The notes below the pieces were generated by a model, which saw only the letters and a program-made list of their open reading frames with translations, searched no databases and had not been told where the DNA came from. Of a DNA stretch of 64,000 bases, positions 17,483 through 26,288 are shown piece after piece (positions within the stretch are counted from its first letter, which is position 1; each line of letters opens with the position of its first letter). Both the position numbers and the translations under genes were made by a program. The stretch comes from Arthrobacter woluwensis (lineage in GTDB: Bacteria > Actinomycetota > Actinomycetes > Actinomycetales > Micrococcaceae): the NCBI RefSeq assembly GCF_030816155.1, contig NZ_JAUSXR010000001.1:2790001-2854000 (forward strand), in the 5' to 3' direction.

Positions 17483-19258
17483 GAGCTTTCCTTTCCATTG
17501 CGCGCCGCCCCGGTGTCAGGCCCGGACGCGTTCTTACCATTATCCGCCGTGCTTCCGGAGCCGCCAGGCGGGTCTCCGGGTCCGGCGTTCAGTCCCCAGC
17601 CGTCCTGAAGCGCCTGCCGGATCTTCGCGGTCTCCTTGGCCAGGCCGTGGTCCTCACCGCGGGCCAGGAGGCCGTACTCGACCATGACCCGGCCGTCGTC
17701 GGCGGTTCCGGTCCGGACCCAGGCCCGGCGGCGCCCGACGTAGAGGGAGATCACCAGACCGCCCACGGCCACCAGCGCGAACACGAGCGCGGGGACCTGG
17801 CCCGGGTTGTGCCGGACGTCGACGGCGATGAAGCGCTTGAGCCCGTCGAACGTGATGGACCCCTTGCCGTCCGGGAGCTTGTAGGTCTGCCCGGCGTCCA
17901 GCACGATGCCCTTGGCCGGCAGATCGCGGCCGTTGAGCTGCTTGAGGTTCTTCACGTCCAGGCTGTAGACGTTCTGCGGGGATCCCGAGTCGAGGCCGAG
18001 GTCACCGTAGTACGAGTTGAGGTTCAGCTGCGGCTTGAGCGGATCCGGGTCTGCGCTGAACGCCACGCCCTGCTCGTTGAGCTCAGCGGTCGGCAGGAAG
18101 AAGCCCACGAAGCCCAGCTGATCCGGCTTGGCGTCGGGCACCTTGATCACCATCGTGGAGGTGTAGACGCCGTCCGTCGGGATAGAGGGCATCGGCCCCT
18201 GCAGTGCCACGTTCCCGTTGCCGTCGCGCACGGTGACGACCGGAGCGTAGCCGTTGCCCACCAGGTAGACGCCGGTCCCGCCGATCTCCAGCGGGGAGTT
18301 GACCTTCAGGGTCTGCTGCTGGGGCGCCGCGTCGGGGCCGACCTGCGTGGTGACGTGGGCGGTGAAGTCGATCGGCTGGCCGAACTGCTTGACGGATTCG
18401 CGGTCGTAGCGGACCTCGAACTTGTCCAGCCTCATCGAGTACGGGCTCAGCCAGGCCGACTGGAAATTGGTCCCAGGGCGTGAACTGGTCGTAGCCCACC
18501 AGAGTGTTGACGAAGGTCTCGCCCTCCACGATCGTGCGCTGGCCGCTGTATCCGAAAAGTCCACCGAGGGCCACGGAGACGAGCACACCCACGAGCGAGC
18601 TGTGGAACACGAGGTTGCCGACCTCACGCAGGTAGCCGGTCTCGGCGCCGAGGTGGGGACGCTCGCCGTCGGCGTCGCGGGTCTCCACGCGGTAGCGGCG
18701 CTTGCGCAGCACCGCCGCGGCATCCTCCAGCGCCGACGACGCCGTCGCCCCCTGCGCGGCCGGGATCACCAGGGTGCCGTACTGGGGCAGCCGCGAGATG
18801 CGGCGCGGGGTCCTCGGCGGGGCGGTGCGCAGCGCCTTGTAATGCGCCCGCACGCGCGGGATGATGCAGCCGATCAGCGAGATGAAGAGCAGCAGGTAGA
18901 TGGCGGAGAACCAGTAGGACGCGTAGACGTCGAAGAGCTGGAGACGGTCCAGCCACGGCCCGGTGACCGGGTTGTTCTTGATGTACTGCGTGACCACGGC
19001 CGGGTTGGCCGGGCGCTGCGGGAAGAGCGAGCCGGGGACCGCCGCCACCGCCAGCAGGAGGAGGAGCAGCAGGGCGGTGCGCATACTGGTCAGTTGCGTC
19101 CAGGCCCAGCGGAGCATGCCGAGCGGGCCCAGGACCGGGACGGCGATGTCCCGCTGCTGCGCCTTCTTGCTCTGGGCTTTCTTGCTCTGGGCTTTCTTGG
19201 CCTGTGCCTTCGTGGCCTGCGCTTCCGTGTCCTCGGGCTTCTTCACCGTCTCACTCAT
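17479..19258 (-). CDS. resB: Cytochrome c biogenesis protein ResB, single-base frameshift
   Basis: ResB is the partner of CcsB in system II cytochrome c maturation. The N-terminal part has three membrane helices (TALLLLLLLAVAAVPGSLFPQ and following) and the ResB region GYLREVGNLVFHSSLVGVLV. The C-terminal part (LSPYSMRLDKFEVRYDRES to the final helix VFALVAVGGLVISLYVGRRR) is in another frame. Removing one base in the CCC of 18472-18474 or nearby restores FTPGTNFQSAWLSPYS. About 592 residues when joined. The N-terminus has short Lys/Ala/Gln repeats (KAQSKKAQSKK). All neighbours are intact, so an assembly indel is at least as likely as a true mutation. Confidence 0.85.
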
Positions 19259-19330
19259 CCGTGCTTCTTCCCTGTCTGCGCTTTTCCCTGTCCGCGCTTC
19301 ATGTCCTCTGGTCCCATTCCCGCGCCGGCC

Positions 19331-20089
19331 CTAGATGGGCAGCTTCACCTCGTTCTGGAACCAGGTCTGGAGCTGAACCGTCCATTCCCCCCACAGGCCG
19401 CTGATCATCAGCAGGCCCAAGGCGATCAGCATGAGTCCGCCGAGCCGCTGGATGGCGAGCTTGTGCTGGCGGAAGAACTTCATGACACCCATGCCGCGCC
19501 GGACCGCCAGGGCGATCAGCAGGAACGGGATCCCCAGGCCGAGGCTGTAGGCGAAGGCCAGCAAGGCGCCCTTGGCCGCCGTCGAACCGCCCGAGAGGCT
19601 GAGCAGCTGCACCGCCGAATAGGTCGGGCCGATGCACGGCGCCCAGCCCAGTCCGAACGTCATGCCGAGCAGGGGCGCGCCCCACAGCCCGGCGGGCGGC
19701 TTGGCTTTGAGCTTGGCGTTGCGCTGGAAGAAGTCGAAACCGCCCAGGAAGATGATGCCCATGATCACCACGACCACGCCGAGCCAACGGGTGACGGTCG
19801 GCAGCCGGTCACCCGAGATCAGACCGCCGAGCTGACCGAACGCGCCGCCCAGCAGGACGAACACCACGGAGAAGCCCAGCACGAACAGCGCCACGCCCGC
19901 AAAGATCCGGCCGCGCCGCTGCTTCTCCAGATCCACCCCGGTGAGCCCCGTGACGTAGCCGAGGTATCCCGGCACGAGGGGCAGGACGCACGGTGAGAGG
20001 AAGGAGACCAGCCCGGCGAGCATGGCCACCGGGATCGCCAGGAGCAGCGAACCGTTGAGCACGGTCTCCGCGAAGGGGTTGTTGGGCAT
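19331..20089 (-). CDS. ccdA: Cytochrome c biogenesis protein CcdA
   Basis: A 252-residue membrane protein of the DsbD/CcdA family with six to seven helices. The redox Cys residues lie in SFLSPCVLPLVPGYLGYVTG (about residues 27-46) and LGWAPCIGPTYSAV (about 150). It carries electrons from cytoplasmic thioredoxin across the membrane to the extracytoplasmic TlpA-type protein encoded just upstream, keeping apocytochrome Cys residues reduced. It starts 3 nt after the tlpA stop. Part of the five-gene maturation operon. Confidence 0.93.
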   Translation of the reverse strand: MPNNPFAETVLNGSLLLAIPVAMLAGLVSFLSPCVLPLVPGYLGYVTGLTGVDLEKQRRGRIFAGVALFVLGFSVVFVLLGGAFGQLGGLISGDRLPTVTRWLGVVVVIMGIIFLGGFDFFQRNAKLKAKPPAGLWGAPLLGMTFGLGWAPCIGPTYSAVQLLSLSGGSTAAKGALLAFAYSLGLGIPFLLIALAVRRGMGVMKFFRQHKLAIQRLGGLMLIALGLLMISGLWGEWTVQLQTWFQNEVKLPI

Positions 20090-20092
20090 GGG

Positions 20093-20707
20093 TCAGGCCC
20101 GCTCCGCCAGGGCGGACGCGATCAGGGTCTTCAGCGTGCCCTTCTCGAGCTGGCCGAGAATGCGGGCACTGACCCGGCCCTTCCGGTCGAAGATCAGCGT
20201 GGTGGGCACGGCGCCCGGAGGAACCAGGCCGGACACGGAGAGCAGCACTTGCCCGTCCTTGTCGTTGAAGCTGGGGTAGGTGATGCCGAAGTTCTTCTCG
20301 AACGCCTCGGCCGTGGCCTTCTCGTCGCGGAGATTGACGCCGTAGAACTCGACGCCCTTCGGCGCGAACTCGGTGTGCATGGCCTTGAGGTCCGGGGCCT
20401 CGACGCGGCAGGGCGCGCAGGCGGCGAACCAGAAGTTCATGACCACCACCTTGCCCTCGAGGTCCTTGCTCGTGACGCGCTTCCCGTCGAACAGGACACC
20501 CTGGAAGTCCTTGGCCGCCTTGCGCTGATCCGGGGCGAACTCGGTGACGGAACCGTCCCCGGCCACGTAGTTCTTGTTGTCACCGGCGCGGGCCTGCTTG
20601 GCGAGCGGGTCGTCCTGGCTGCAGGCGGACAAGGCGAGGCCCAGAAGACCGGCGCCCGCCAGGCCGAGGACCCGGCGGCGGTCCGGGGAGAAACGTTCGG
20701 TGCTCAT
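20093..20707 (-). CDS. TlpA/ResA-like thioredoxin lipoprotein
   Basis: A 204-residue exported thiol-disulfide oxidoreductase. The N-terminus RRRVLGLAGAGLLGLALSAC has both an Arg-rich stretch and a lipobox (LSAC), so it is probably lipid-anchored. The thioredoxin active site is NFWFAACAPCRVE (CxxC, about residues 112-124), followed by GVNLRDEKATAEAF and the cis-Pro in PPGAVPTTLIFDR. It likely reduces apocytochrome c with electrons from CcdA. It starts 3 nt after the phosphatase stop. Confidence 0.9.
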   Translation of the reverse strand: MSTERFSPDRRRVLGLAGAGLLGLALSACSQDDPLAKQARAGDNKNYVAGDGSVTEFAPDQRKAAKDFQGVLFDGKRVTSKDLEGKVVVMNFWFAACAPCRVEAPDLKAMHTEFAPKGVEFYGVNLRDEKATAEAFEKNFGITYPSFNDKDGQVLLSVSGLVPPGAVPTTLIFDRKGRVSARILGQLEKGTLKTLIASALAERA

Positions 20708-20710
20708 CGC

Positions 20711-21376
20711 TCAGGCTCCCGGGGTGGTCGAGGCGCCCACCAGGAGGTCGGCGGCGGGTTCACGGTACGTCACACCGACCAGCCGGCCGGCGTCGTCGAA
20801 CAGGAGGGAGGTGACCGAGGTGAGCGTGCATTCCCGCTTGCGGGGGTCATGGGCCAGACGGCGGCCCTCGGCGGCCAGGCGCGTGGACCAGATGGGCAGC
20901 TGGTGACTGACGATCACGGCCTCCGCTCCCGCTCCGGCACGCGCGACGGCGGTCTCCCGGGCCTGGTGCACGGCCGCCATGACGCGGCTCACCTGAGCGG
21001 CGTAAGGCTCACCCCAGGACGGGCGCAGGGGGTTCATCAGGTGCGGCCAGTGCCGCGGGTTCAGGAGTTCCTTGCGGTTGACCCGCAGTCCTTCGAAGTG
21101 GTTCTCCGCCTCGATGACCCGTTCGTCGGTCTCGATCTCCAGTCCCAGCGCGGAGGCGGTGGGAGCGGCGGTCTCCTGGGCGCGGAGCAGGGGTGACGCC
21201 ACCAGGTGCACGATGGCCGCACCGGCCTCACGCTGCGCGCCGAAGTACTCGCCGAGACGGTCCGCCATGCGATAACCACGTTCTGAGAGGTGGAAGCCGG
21301 GGAGCCGCCCGTAGAGGACGCCGTCCGGGTTGTGGACCTCGCCGTGGCGCATCAGATGAACGATTGCATGGGGCAT
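20711..21376 (-). CDS. Histidine phosphatase family protein
   Basis: A 221-residue phosphoglycerate-mutase-like enzyme. The catalytic His is in HLMRHGEVHNPDG (RHG at about residues 10-12), the second Arg in VASPLLRAQETA, and the second His in VIVSHQLPIW. This is the first gene of the cytochrome c maturation operon, a linkage also remembered from the mycobacterial Rv0525-Rv0529 cluster. Its phosphatase substrate is unknown. GGAG lies close to the ATG, and GAAAAT ends 6 nt before it, so the mRNA may have a very short leader. Confidence 0.85.
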   Translation of the reverse strand: MPHAIVHLMRHGEVHNPDGVLYGRLPGFHLSERGYRMADRLGEYFGAQREAGAAIVHLVASPLLRAQETAAPTASALGLEIETDERVIEAENHFEGLRVNRKELLNPRHWPHLMNPLRPSWGEPYAAQVSRVMAAVHQARETAVARAGAGAEAVIVSHQLPIWSTRLAAEGRRLAHDPRKRECTLTSVTSLLFDDAGRLVGVTYREPAADLLVGASTTPGA

Positions 21377-21506
21377 GGCTCCATTTTCTCAGAGTTTAAG
21401 GGCGGCCCGGGCCAGAGTGGGCCCGCAGCGGCTGAGAATCCGCCATGAATCGGCGGGCGGCGCCGATCACGCGGGGACATGTGACTGGCGCCACGCTGGA
21501 AGTTCA

Positions 21507-21519
21507 GGAAAAATTTTCC
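21507..21519. promoter_or_regulatory. Perfect 13-bp palindrome upstream of yceI
   Basis: GGAAAAATTTTCC, flanked by GTTC and GAAC that extend the dyad with one bulged base. It is strikingly AT-rich for this genome. Confidence 0.5.
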
Positions 21520-21536
21520 GAACCCGGGAACAAAAG

Positions 21537-21557
21537 ATGCATATGCATGTTTATACT
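21537..21557 (+). promoter_or_regulatory. ATGCATATGCAT palindrome with yceI -10 element
   Basis: A perfect 12-bp palindrome at 21537-21548 is followed by TATACT at 21552-21557, the best -10 hexamer before yceI. The palindrome fills the spacer region, so a bound regulator there would block the promoter. Confidence 0.5.
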
Positions 21558-21570
21558 GGGTGACAGAAGG

Positions 21571-21590
21571 TTGGTTGAGGCTTCAACCAA
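21571..21590. promoter_or_regulatory. Inverted repeat TTGGTTGA/TCAACCAA, candidate operator
   Basis: TTGGTTGAGGCTTCAACCAA has perfect 8-bp arms with a 4-nt spacer, 31 bp before the yceI ATG and downstream of the -10. The arm style resembles MarR-type operators; the regulator is not in this window. Confidence 0.5.
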
Positions 21591-21621
21591 TCGACCTGAG
21601 TGACCTGACAAGGAGAACCCC

Positions 21622-22167
21622 ATGAGCATCCCCACCAACCTCACCGCCGGCACCTGGACCCTGGACCCGTCCCACAGCGAGGCCGCCTGGACCGTCCGCC
21701 ACGCAGGCATCAGCAAGGTGCGCGGCACCTTCGGCGATCTCGCCGCGACCGTGACCGTCAGCGACAGCGACGCCGTCGTGGACGCCACCATCCAGTCCGC
21801 CAGCATCAGCACCGGCGACGCCAACCGTGACGGCCACGTCAAGGGCGAGGACTTCTTCGACGTGGAGAACCACCCGACCCTGACCTTCAAGTCCACCAGC
21901 CTGGAAGGCGACGGCGAGGACTACAAGCTGAACGGCGAGCTGACCATCAAGGGCGTCTCCGTCCCCGTGACCTTCGACGCCGAGTTCGGCGGCGTGGCCG
22001 TCGACCCCTTCGGCAACACCCGCGCCGGCGTCTCCGCCGAGACCACCATTTCCCGCAAGGAGTTCGGCCTGACCTGGAACGCGGCCCTGGAAGCCGGTGG
22101 CGTGCTGGTCTCCGACAAGGTCAAGATCAACCTCGAGCTCTCCTTCCTGGCCCCGTCCGCCAACTGA
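21622..22167 (+). CDS. YceI family lipocalin-like protein
   Basis: A 181-residue YceI-domain beta-barrel. Typical features are TWTLDPSHSEAAWTVRHAG at the N-terminus, VRGTFGDLAATV, GHVKGEDFFDVENHPTLTFK and the C-terminal KVKINLELSF. YceI proteins bind isoprenoid-type lipids. No signal peptide is present, so this is the cytoplasmic actinobacterial form. The start has AAGGAG at ideal spacing. The upstream region carries three separate palindromes (21507-21590), suggesting tight regulation. A hairpin at 22219-22256 ends the unit. Confidence 0.9.
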   Translation: MSIPTNLTAGTWTLDPSHSEAAWTVRHAGISKVRGTFGDLAATVTVSDSDAVVDATIQSASISTGDANRDGHVKGEDFFDVENHPTLTFKSTSLEGDGEDYKLNGELTIKGVSVPVTFDAEFGGVAVDPFGNTRAGVSAETTISRKEFGLTWNAALEAGGVLVSDKVKINLELSFLAPSAN

Positions 22168-22218
22168 AGCCCGCCCGGCGCACGGCCGCAGCATCGTCCT
22201 GAAGGATGATGCCGGCCT

Positions 22219-22256
22219 GGATGCCCGACGACGCCACCCGGCGCCGTCGGGCATCC
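22219..22256 (+). terminator. yceI terminator hairpin
   Basis: GGATGCCCGACG pairs perfectly with CGTCGGGCATCC about 50 nt after the yceI stop. Confidence 0.7.
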
Positions 22257-22382
22257 TGCGTTAAGCGCCGCGTCATCCCAGGTCACTCACACCGTTACCT
22301 CGGGGTAACGGATGCATTGCGCTCCGGCGAAAGTTACGCCAGGGTCTATCCGGCGCGGCCCGTCGACCCTAAAGTGTGGATT

Positions 22383-22892
22383 ATGAGCAGCCAATATCCC
22401 GGGGCTCCGGGCACCGCACCCAGCAACCAACCTCCCGCGGGTCTCGGCTATGCAGCCCCGGCCCGGAACAGCTTCGGTTTCGACACGAAGAATCTCGCCG
22501 TCCGGCTCAAGGACGTGTCCGGCGTCCCCCAGCAGCTGGCCTACTCCTACTGGCTCTGGGTGGCAGGAGCCGTGCTCGGCGTGCTCCTGTCCATCATCAA
22601 CGTCTTCCTCCTCACCGCGACGTACGGCTCCTACGCGGGCATCGCGATCGGCGCTTCCGTGGGCGGGATCATCTGGAGCATCATCTGGGCCGCCGTCGTC
22701 ATCTTCATCGCCGTCCGGCTCAAGGAAGGCTCCCGCTGGGCACGGATCGTCCTCAGCATCCTGGGCGGCCTCGCCGTCATCGGGCTGATCGTGGGCCTGG
22801 TAGGCCTCAGCATCACAGCCATCGGCTCCGCGGTGACCGTCGCCGCGGCCGTCCTCATGTGGCTGCCCGAGTCGCAGAAGCACTTCGTCTGA
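22383..22892 (+). CDS. Four-helix membrane protein, paralog 1 of 3
   Basis: A 169-residue protein. A Pro/Gln/Ala-rich disordered N-terminus of about 50 residues is followed by four membrane helices (LWVAGAVLGVLLSIINVFLL, IIWSIIWAAVVIFIAVRL, IVLSILGGLAVIGLIVGLVG and a C-terminal one ending VLMWLPESQKHF). The motif SRWARIVLSILGG recurs as NWARILGTVFAAL and HWARVLGTVLAAI in the next two genes. Function unknown. TAAAGT ends 7 nt before the ATG, so it is probably leaderless. Confidence 0.65.
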   Translation: MSSQYPGAPGTAPSNQPPAGLGYAAPARNSFGFDTKNLAVRLKDVSGVPQQLAYSYWLWVAGAVLGVLLSIINVFLLTATYGSYAGIAIGASVGGIIWSIIWAAVVIFIAVRLKEGSRWARIVLSILGGLAVIGLIVGLVGLSITAIGSAVTVAAAVLMWLPESQKHFV

Positions 22893-22906
22893 GGAATTGA
22901 AGAATC

Positions 22907-22943
22907 ATCCCCTGGGCTGGGGATACGCCCCCGCCCAGGGGAT
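22907..22943 (+). terminator. Terminator hairpin
   Basis: ATCCCCTGGGC pairs with GCCCAGGGGAT, with an inner GGGG/CCCC extension. It lies after paralog 1. Confidence 0.65.
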
Positions 22944-23008
22944 ACGGTAGAGGGAACGCCGTGTTCCTGGCGGCGCGACCCGTACATGCCGTTCACGAAG
23001 GAGCTGTC

Positions 23009-23668
23009 ATGAGCAGCACACCCAACGAGCCTGCAACCCCTCAGCAGCCAGGCCAAGACCAGCCGTCCAGCGCACCCCAGTACGGTGCATCCCAGCCGAG
23101 CGCATCCCAGCCGGGCCCGCCGCAGTACGGTGCGAATCCGAGCGCACCGCAGTACGGCGCTCCCCCGGCCTATGGAACCCAGCCGGGCCCGCCGTCGTCC
23201 GGCTACCCCGGCGCTCCGCAGTGGCCCGGCGAGAACCCCTCGGCACCCGTCGCACGTCCCCAGAAGGTGGAGATCGCCTTCTGGCTCATCATCGCGGCCG
23301 GCGTGCTCAATCTGGTGGCCTCCCTGCTGGGCGCCGCCCTCGTCGGCGACACGGCTCAGTACCGTGACCTGGTCCGCCAGGTCGAGCAGTCCGGCGGCAC
23401 CGCGGATTCCCTGCGGTCCATGATCACCGTGATGTCGATCGTGATCGGCGTCATCCAGCTGGGCCTGTATCTCCTGGTGGCGTTCTTCGTCCGCAAGGGC
23501 GCCAACTGGGCGCGCATCCTCGGCACCGTCTTCGCGGCGCTCTCGCTCTTCAGCCTGATGAGCGGCAACGTCCTGAACATCGTCGTCGTCCTGATGGGCA
23601 TCGCCGCCATCGTGCTCCTTTACCTGAAGGACTCGAGCCCGTACTTCGCCAAGCGCCCGAAGTTCTGA
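23009..23668 (+). CDS. Four-helix membrane protein, paralog 2 of 3
   Basis: A 219-residue protein. The N-terminal about 85 residues are low-complexity Pro/Gln/Ser/Tyr (QYGASQPSASQPGPPQYGA style). Four membrane helices follow, with the family core NWARILGTVFAALSLFSLMS and the C-terminal YLKDSSPYFAKRPKF. AAGGAG precedes the ATG. Such YGxxP-type tails often mediate protein clustering at the cell pole or wall in Actinobacteria, but no function can be assigned. Confidence 0.65.
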   Translation: MSSTPNEPATPQQPGQDQPSSAPQYGASQPSASQPGPPQYGANPSAPQYGAPPAYGTQPGPPSSGYPGAPQWPGENPSAPVARPQKVEIAFWLIIAAGVLNLVASLLGAALVGDTAQYRDLVRQVEQSGGTADSLRSMITVMSIVIGVIQLGLYLLVAFFVRKGANWARILGTVFAALSLFSLMSGNVLNIVVVLMGIAAIVLLYLKDSSPYFAKRPKF

Positions 23669-23698
23669 GCGCCGGAACCGCAGCAGCACACCGTCCAT

Positions 23699-23737
23699 GA
23701 GCCGGGGTGGGACGTGGTCGACGTCCCACCCCGGCTC
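23699..23737 (+). terminator. Terminator hairpin
   Basis: A perfect 17-bp stem (GAGCCGGGGTGGGACGT with its complement) and a 5-nt loop lie between paralogs 2 and 3. Confidence 0.75.
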
Positions 23738-23770
23738 GTCCGGGGCCACGCCCCAGTCAGGGATTTCCAC

Positions 23771-24628
23771 ATGAACAGCCACACGCCCACTCCGGAACCG
23801 GGCCGCGAGCCCGTCGCCCCGGAAGGTGGCTCGGGGCAGGACGCCCAGCAGGCGCCGGGCCAGCCGGCCGGCGCCCAGGCGCCACTTCAGCAGGACCGGC
23901 CCCAGCAGGACCGGCCCCAGTACGGGCTCCGCGCCGCCGATCTCGGGCTGCCCTCCCCGTATGAGAAGTACCAGCGCGACCAGGAGGCCGAGGCACGCGC
24001 CGCCCAGCAGGGCGGCTGGCAGGGTCACGCCCAGCAGCAGCCCGGTCCGTACGCCCCGCACCAGGGTCCATACGCTCCACAGCCCGGCGCCCAGTCCTGG
24101 CAGACACCCGTGCAGCCCGGTCCCTGGTACCAGGGCGCCCCGCCGGAAAAGCCGCAGGAACCGCGGACCATCGGCTGGGCTTTCTGGCTGATCCTCTCCG
24201 GCTGCGCCTTCGGCCTCATCTCCTCGCTGCAGGTGTTCCTGGGCATGGACCTGGACGAATTGTTCCGCCGGGCCCTGGAGCAGGCGCCGGCCAGCACCAG
24301 GGACATCCTGTCCCGGCAGAGCGGCGATTCGCTCAAGGGCATGGTCATCGCGTCCATGGTGATCACCCTCATCCTCACCGTGGCGCTCTATCTGCTGGTG
24401 GCCATCTTCGTGAAGAAGGGCCACCATTGGGCCAGGGTCCTGGGCACGGTCCTGGCCGCGATCTCCGTGACCGGCTTCGGTTCCCCCTCCCTCCTGGATC
24501 TGCTGAGCATCCTGTGCGGCGTCGTCGCGATCGTGCTGTGCTGGCTGCCAGACTCGGGCGCCTTCTTCGCGCGCATGAAGCTCTACAGGGACTTCCAGAA
24601 GTTCGCCCGCTTCCGCGCACCGCTCTGA
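23771..24628 (+). CDS. Four-helix membrane protein, paralog 3 of 3
   Basis: A 285-residue protein. A disordered N-terminus of about 150 residues is rich in Pro, Gln and Gly (repeats like QQDRPQQDRPQYG and GPYAPHQGPYAPQPG). Four membrane helices follow, starting at TIGWAFWLILSGCAFGLISS, with the core HHWARVLGTVLAAISVTGF and the C-terminal LPDSGAFFARMKLYRDFQKF. It is the longest of the three tandem paralogs; the disordered region grows from gene 1 to gene 3. Function unknown. Confidence 0.65.
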   Translation: MNSHTPTPEPGREPVAPEGGSGQDAQQAPGQPAGAQAPLQQDRPQQDRPQYGLRAADLGLPSPYEKYQRDQEAEARAAQQGGWQGHAQQQPGPYAPHQGPYAPQPGAQSWQTPVQPGPWYQGAPPEKPQEPRTIGWAFWLILSGCAFGLISSLQVFLGMDLDELFRRALEQAPASTRDILSRQSGDSLKGMVIASMVITLILTVALYLLVAIFVKKGHHWARVLGTVLAAISVTGFGSPSLLDLLSILCGVVAIVLCWLPDSGAFFARMKLYRDFQKFARFRAPL

Positions 24629-24683
24629 CCACGATCGCACCTCTCACGGACGACGACGGCGACTCCCACCCGTTCCGTCCCCC

Positions 24684-24717
24684 CGCAGCGCCCCGCCCAC
24701 CTGGGCGGGGCGCTGCG
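24684..24717 (+). terminator. Terminator hairpin
   Basis: A perfect 16-bp stem (CGCAGCGCCCCGCCCA with its complement) and a 2-nt loop lie 55 nt after the third paralog. Confidence 0.75.
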
Positions 24718-24803
24718 GCATTCCCGGCTGCGGCATTTCCGGCATCGGCATACCCAGCTGCGGCATTCCTGCGGCCGTCACGGCCGGGCGATAGGCTGAC
24801 CCC

Positions 24804-25520
24804 GTGACCGGCAGCCCCTCCTCGCAGCGCATTGAAGACGCCCTCCGGGACGCCATCGCCTCCGGCCGGTACGCGCCCGGCACGAAGCTCCCGGCCGAAC
24901 GTGACCTCGCAGCGGAACTGGGCGTGAGCCGCATGACGCTCCGGCAGGCGCTGGAGACCCTACAGTTCCAGGGGGTGCTCCGCCGCCGTCCGGGACGGGC
25001 CGGAGGGACGTTCGTGTCCGGGGACGTCCCCGTGCTGGAACTCGGTTCCCTGCAGGGGCTCTTCCAGCAGCTTTCACGTGCCGGAGCGGTGGTCGAGTCC
25101 CGGATCCTGCTCGCCGAAACCTTCCCCGCTCCGGAGGACGTGGCCGAGGCGCTCCGGATCCCCGCGGGAGATCCCGCGCACCGGCTCCGTCGGCTCCGCT
25201 TCCTCGACGGGGAACCGCTCATGCTTGAGGACTCGTGGTTCCCGACGGAGAGGCTGCCCGGCTTCGCCGTCGAATCACTGACCGGCTCCGTCTACGCGCG
25301 CCTGGAGGGTCTCGGCTGGGAACCCGTCCGGAAGACCGAGGACCTCACCCCTTCCGCGGCCACACCGGAAGAGCGGGAACTCCTCTCGATCGGCGCCCGC
25401 CACCCGGTCCTGCGGATCATCAGGACCGCCTATCGTTCGGACGGCCTGCCGGTGGAGTACGCGGAGGACATCCACCGCTCGGACTCCCTGCGCCTGCGGG
25501 TCACCACCGGCGCCACCTGA
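24804..25520 (+). CDS. GntR/HutC-family regulator with UTRA domain
   Basis: A 238-residue regulator. The N-terminal winged helix of GntR type (YAPGTKLPAERDLAAELGVS, then SRMTLRQALETLQFQGVL, about residues 22-68) binds DNA. The C-terminal UTRA domain (about 85-235, with ending motif PVEYAEDIHRSDSLRL) binds a small effector, often a sugar phosphate. The GTG start has TAGGCT ending 6 nt upstream, so it is leaderless. The HAD phosphatase gene converges on it, and a palindrome matching the DasR-type site lies in front of that phosphatase (26289-26304); this regulator is the obvious candidate to bind it. Confidence 0.88.
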   Translation: MTGSPSSQRIEDALRDAIASGRYAPGTKLPAERDLAAELGVSRMTLRQALETLQFQGVLRRRPGRAGGTFVSGDVPVLELGSLQGLFQQLSRAGAVVESRILLAETFPAPEDVAEALRIPAGDPAHRLRRLRFLDGEPLMLEDSWFPTERLPGFAVESLTGSVYARLEGLGWEPVRKTEDLTPSAATPEERELLSIGARHPVLRIIRTAYRSDGLPVEYAEDIHRSDSLRLRVTTGAT

Positions 25521-25541
25521 GCCAATCCCGTCCGGGAGCGC

Positions 25542-26225
25542 TCAGGCCGCCAGCGCCGCGAGCTCCCCGAGCGGGTGCACCTCCGCGGGCGCACCCGTGG
25601 CCGGCGTCGCAGTGGCGAGCGGCCCGACCAGCACACACCGCATGCCCGCCGCCCGCGCAGCGGCCACCCCGGCGAGTGAGTCCTCGAAGACCACGGTCGC
25701 CGCGGCAGGCGCACCCAGCAGCTCGGCGCCGCGCAGGAAACCCTCCGGGTCCGGTTTGCCGCGCTCGACGTCGTCACTGCAGACCGTGGCGGAGATCAGC
25801 CCCGACAGCCCACTGTCCTCCAGCGCAGGCTCCAGCAGGCGGCGCAGTGTGCCCGTCACGACGGCGACCCTCGTCCCGGCGGCAACGAGTTCGCGGACCA
25901 GGGCGACGTGCGCGGCGGGGATCCGCGGCTCCCGGCGGATCTCGCGGAGGTACGCCCCACAGAGATGGTCCAGGATGCGGGCTGCGAGGCGCTCATCCCC
26001 CGAGGCCAGGGCGGCGCAGATGTCCGGATCGCTGAGGCCCACGAACCGCTCGCCGTATTCCTCCGGAGTGAGCTCCAGCCCGCAGACCTCCCGTGCGGCG
26101 TCCGCGTAGAGCCGGGCCATGAGGTCCTCGTCGAGGGAGAGCGTCCCGTTGAAATCGAACAGCACCGCCTCGGCCGAGTCCAGGAGCGCGCGGACGGCGT
26201 CGGGGGCGGAGGAGGGCTGAGGCAT
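25542..26225 (-). CDS. HAD superfamily phosphatase
   Basis: A 227-residue beta-phosphoglucomutase-like hydrolase. Motif I is LFDFNGTLSLDE (Asp nucleophile with Asn in place of the more usual second Asp), motif II AVVTGT, motif III with Lys in ERGKPDPEGFL, motif IV FEDSLAGVAAARAAG. The DxN form of motif I is unusual, because the second Asp normally serves as general acid; it occurs in some HAD phosphatases. AAAGGAACTCCC precedes the ATG. The dre-like palindrome about 64 nt upstream suggests control by the convergent UTRA regulator and a role in sugar-phosphate metabolism. Confidence 0.8.
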   Translation of the reverse strand: MPQPSSAPDAVRALLDSAEAVLFDFNGTLSLDEDLMARLYADAAREVCGLELTPEEYGERFVGLSDPDICAALASGDERLAARILDHLCGAYLREIRREPRIPAAHVALVRELVAAGTRVAVVTGTLRRLLEPALEDSGLSGLISATVCSDDVERGKPDPEGFLRGAELLGAPAAATVVFEDSLAGVAAARAAGMRCVLVGPLATATPATGAPAEVHPLGELAALAA

Positions 26226-26288
26226 GGGAGTTCCTTTGCGGCGGGAGACCTTACGGAGGGAACACTAGAGGCTCGACTCCCGGGATCT

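Noticed and set aside
19160..19215. 15-bp repeats at the 5' end of resB as a regulatory array
   Set aside because: They lie inside the coding region and simply encode the Lys/Ala/Gln repeats of the ResB N-terminus.
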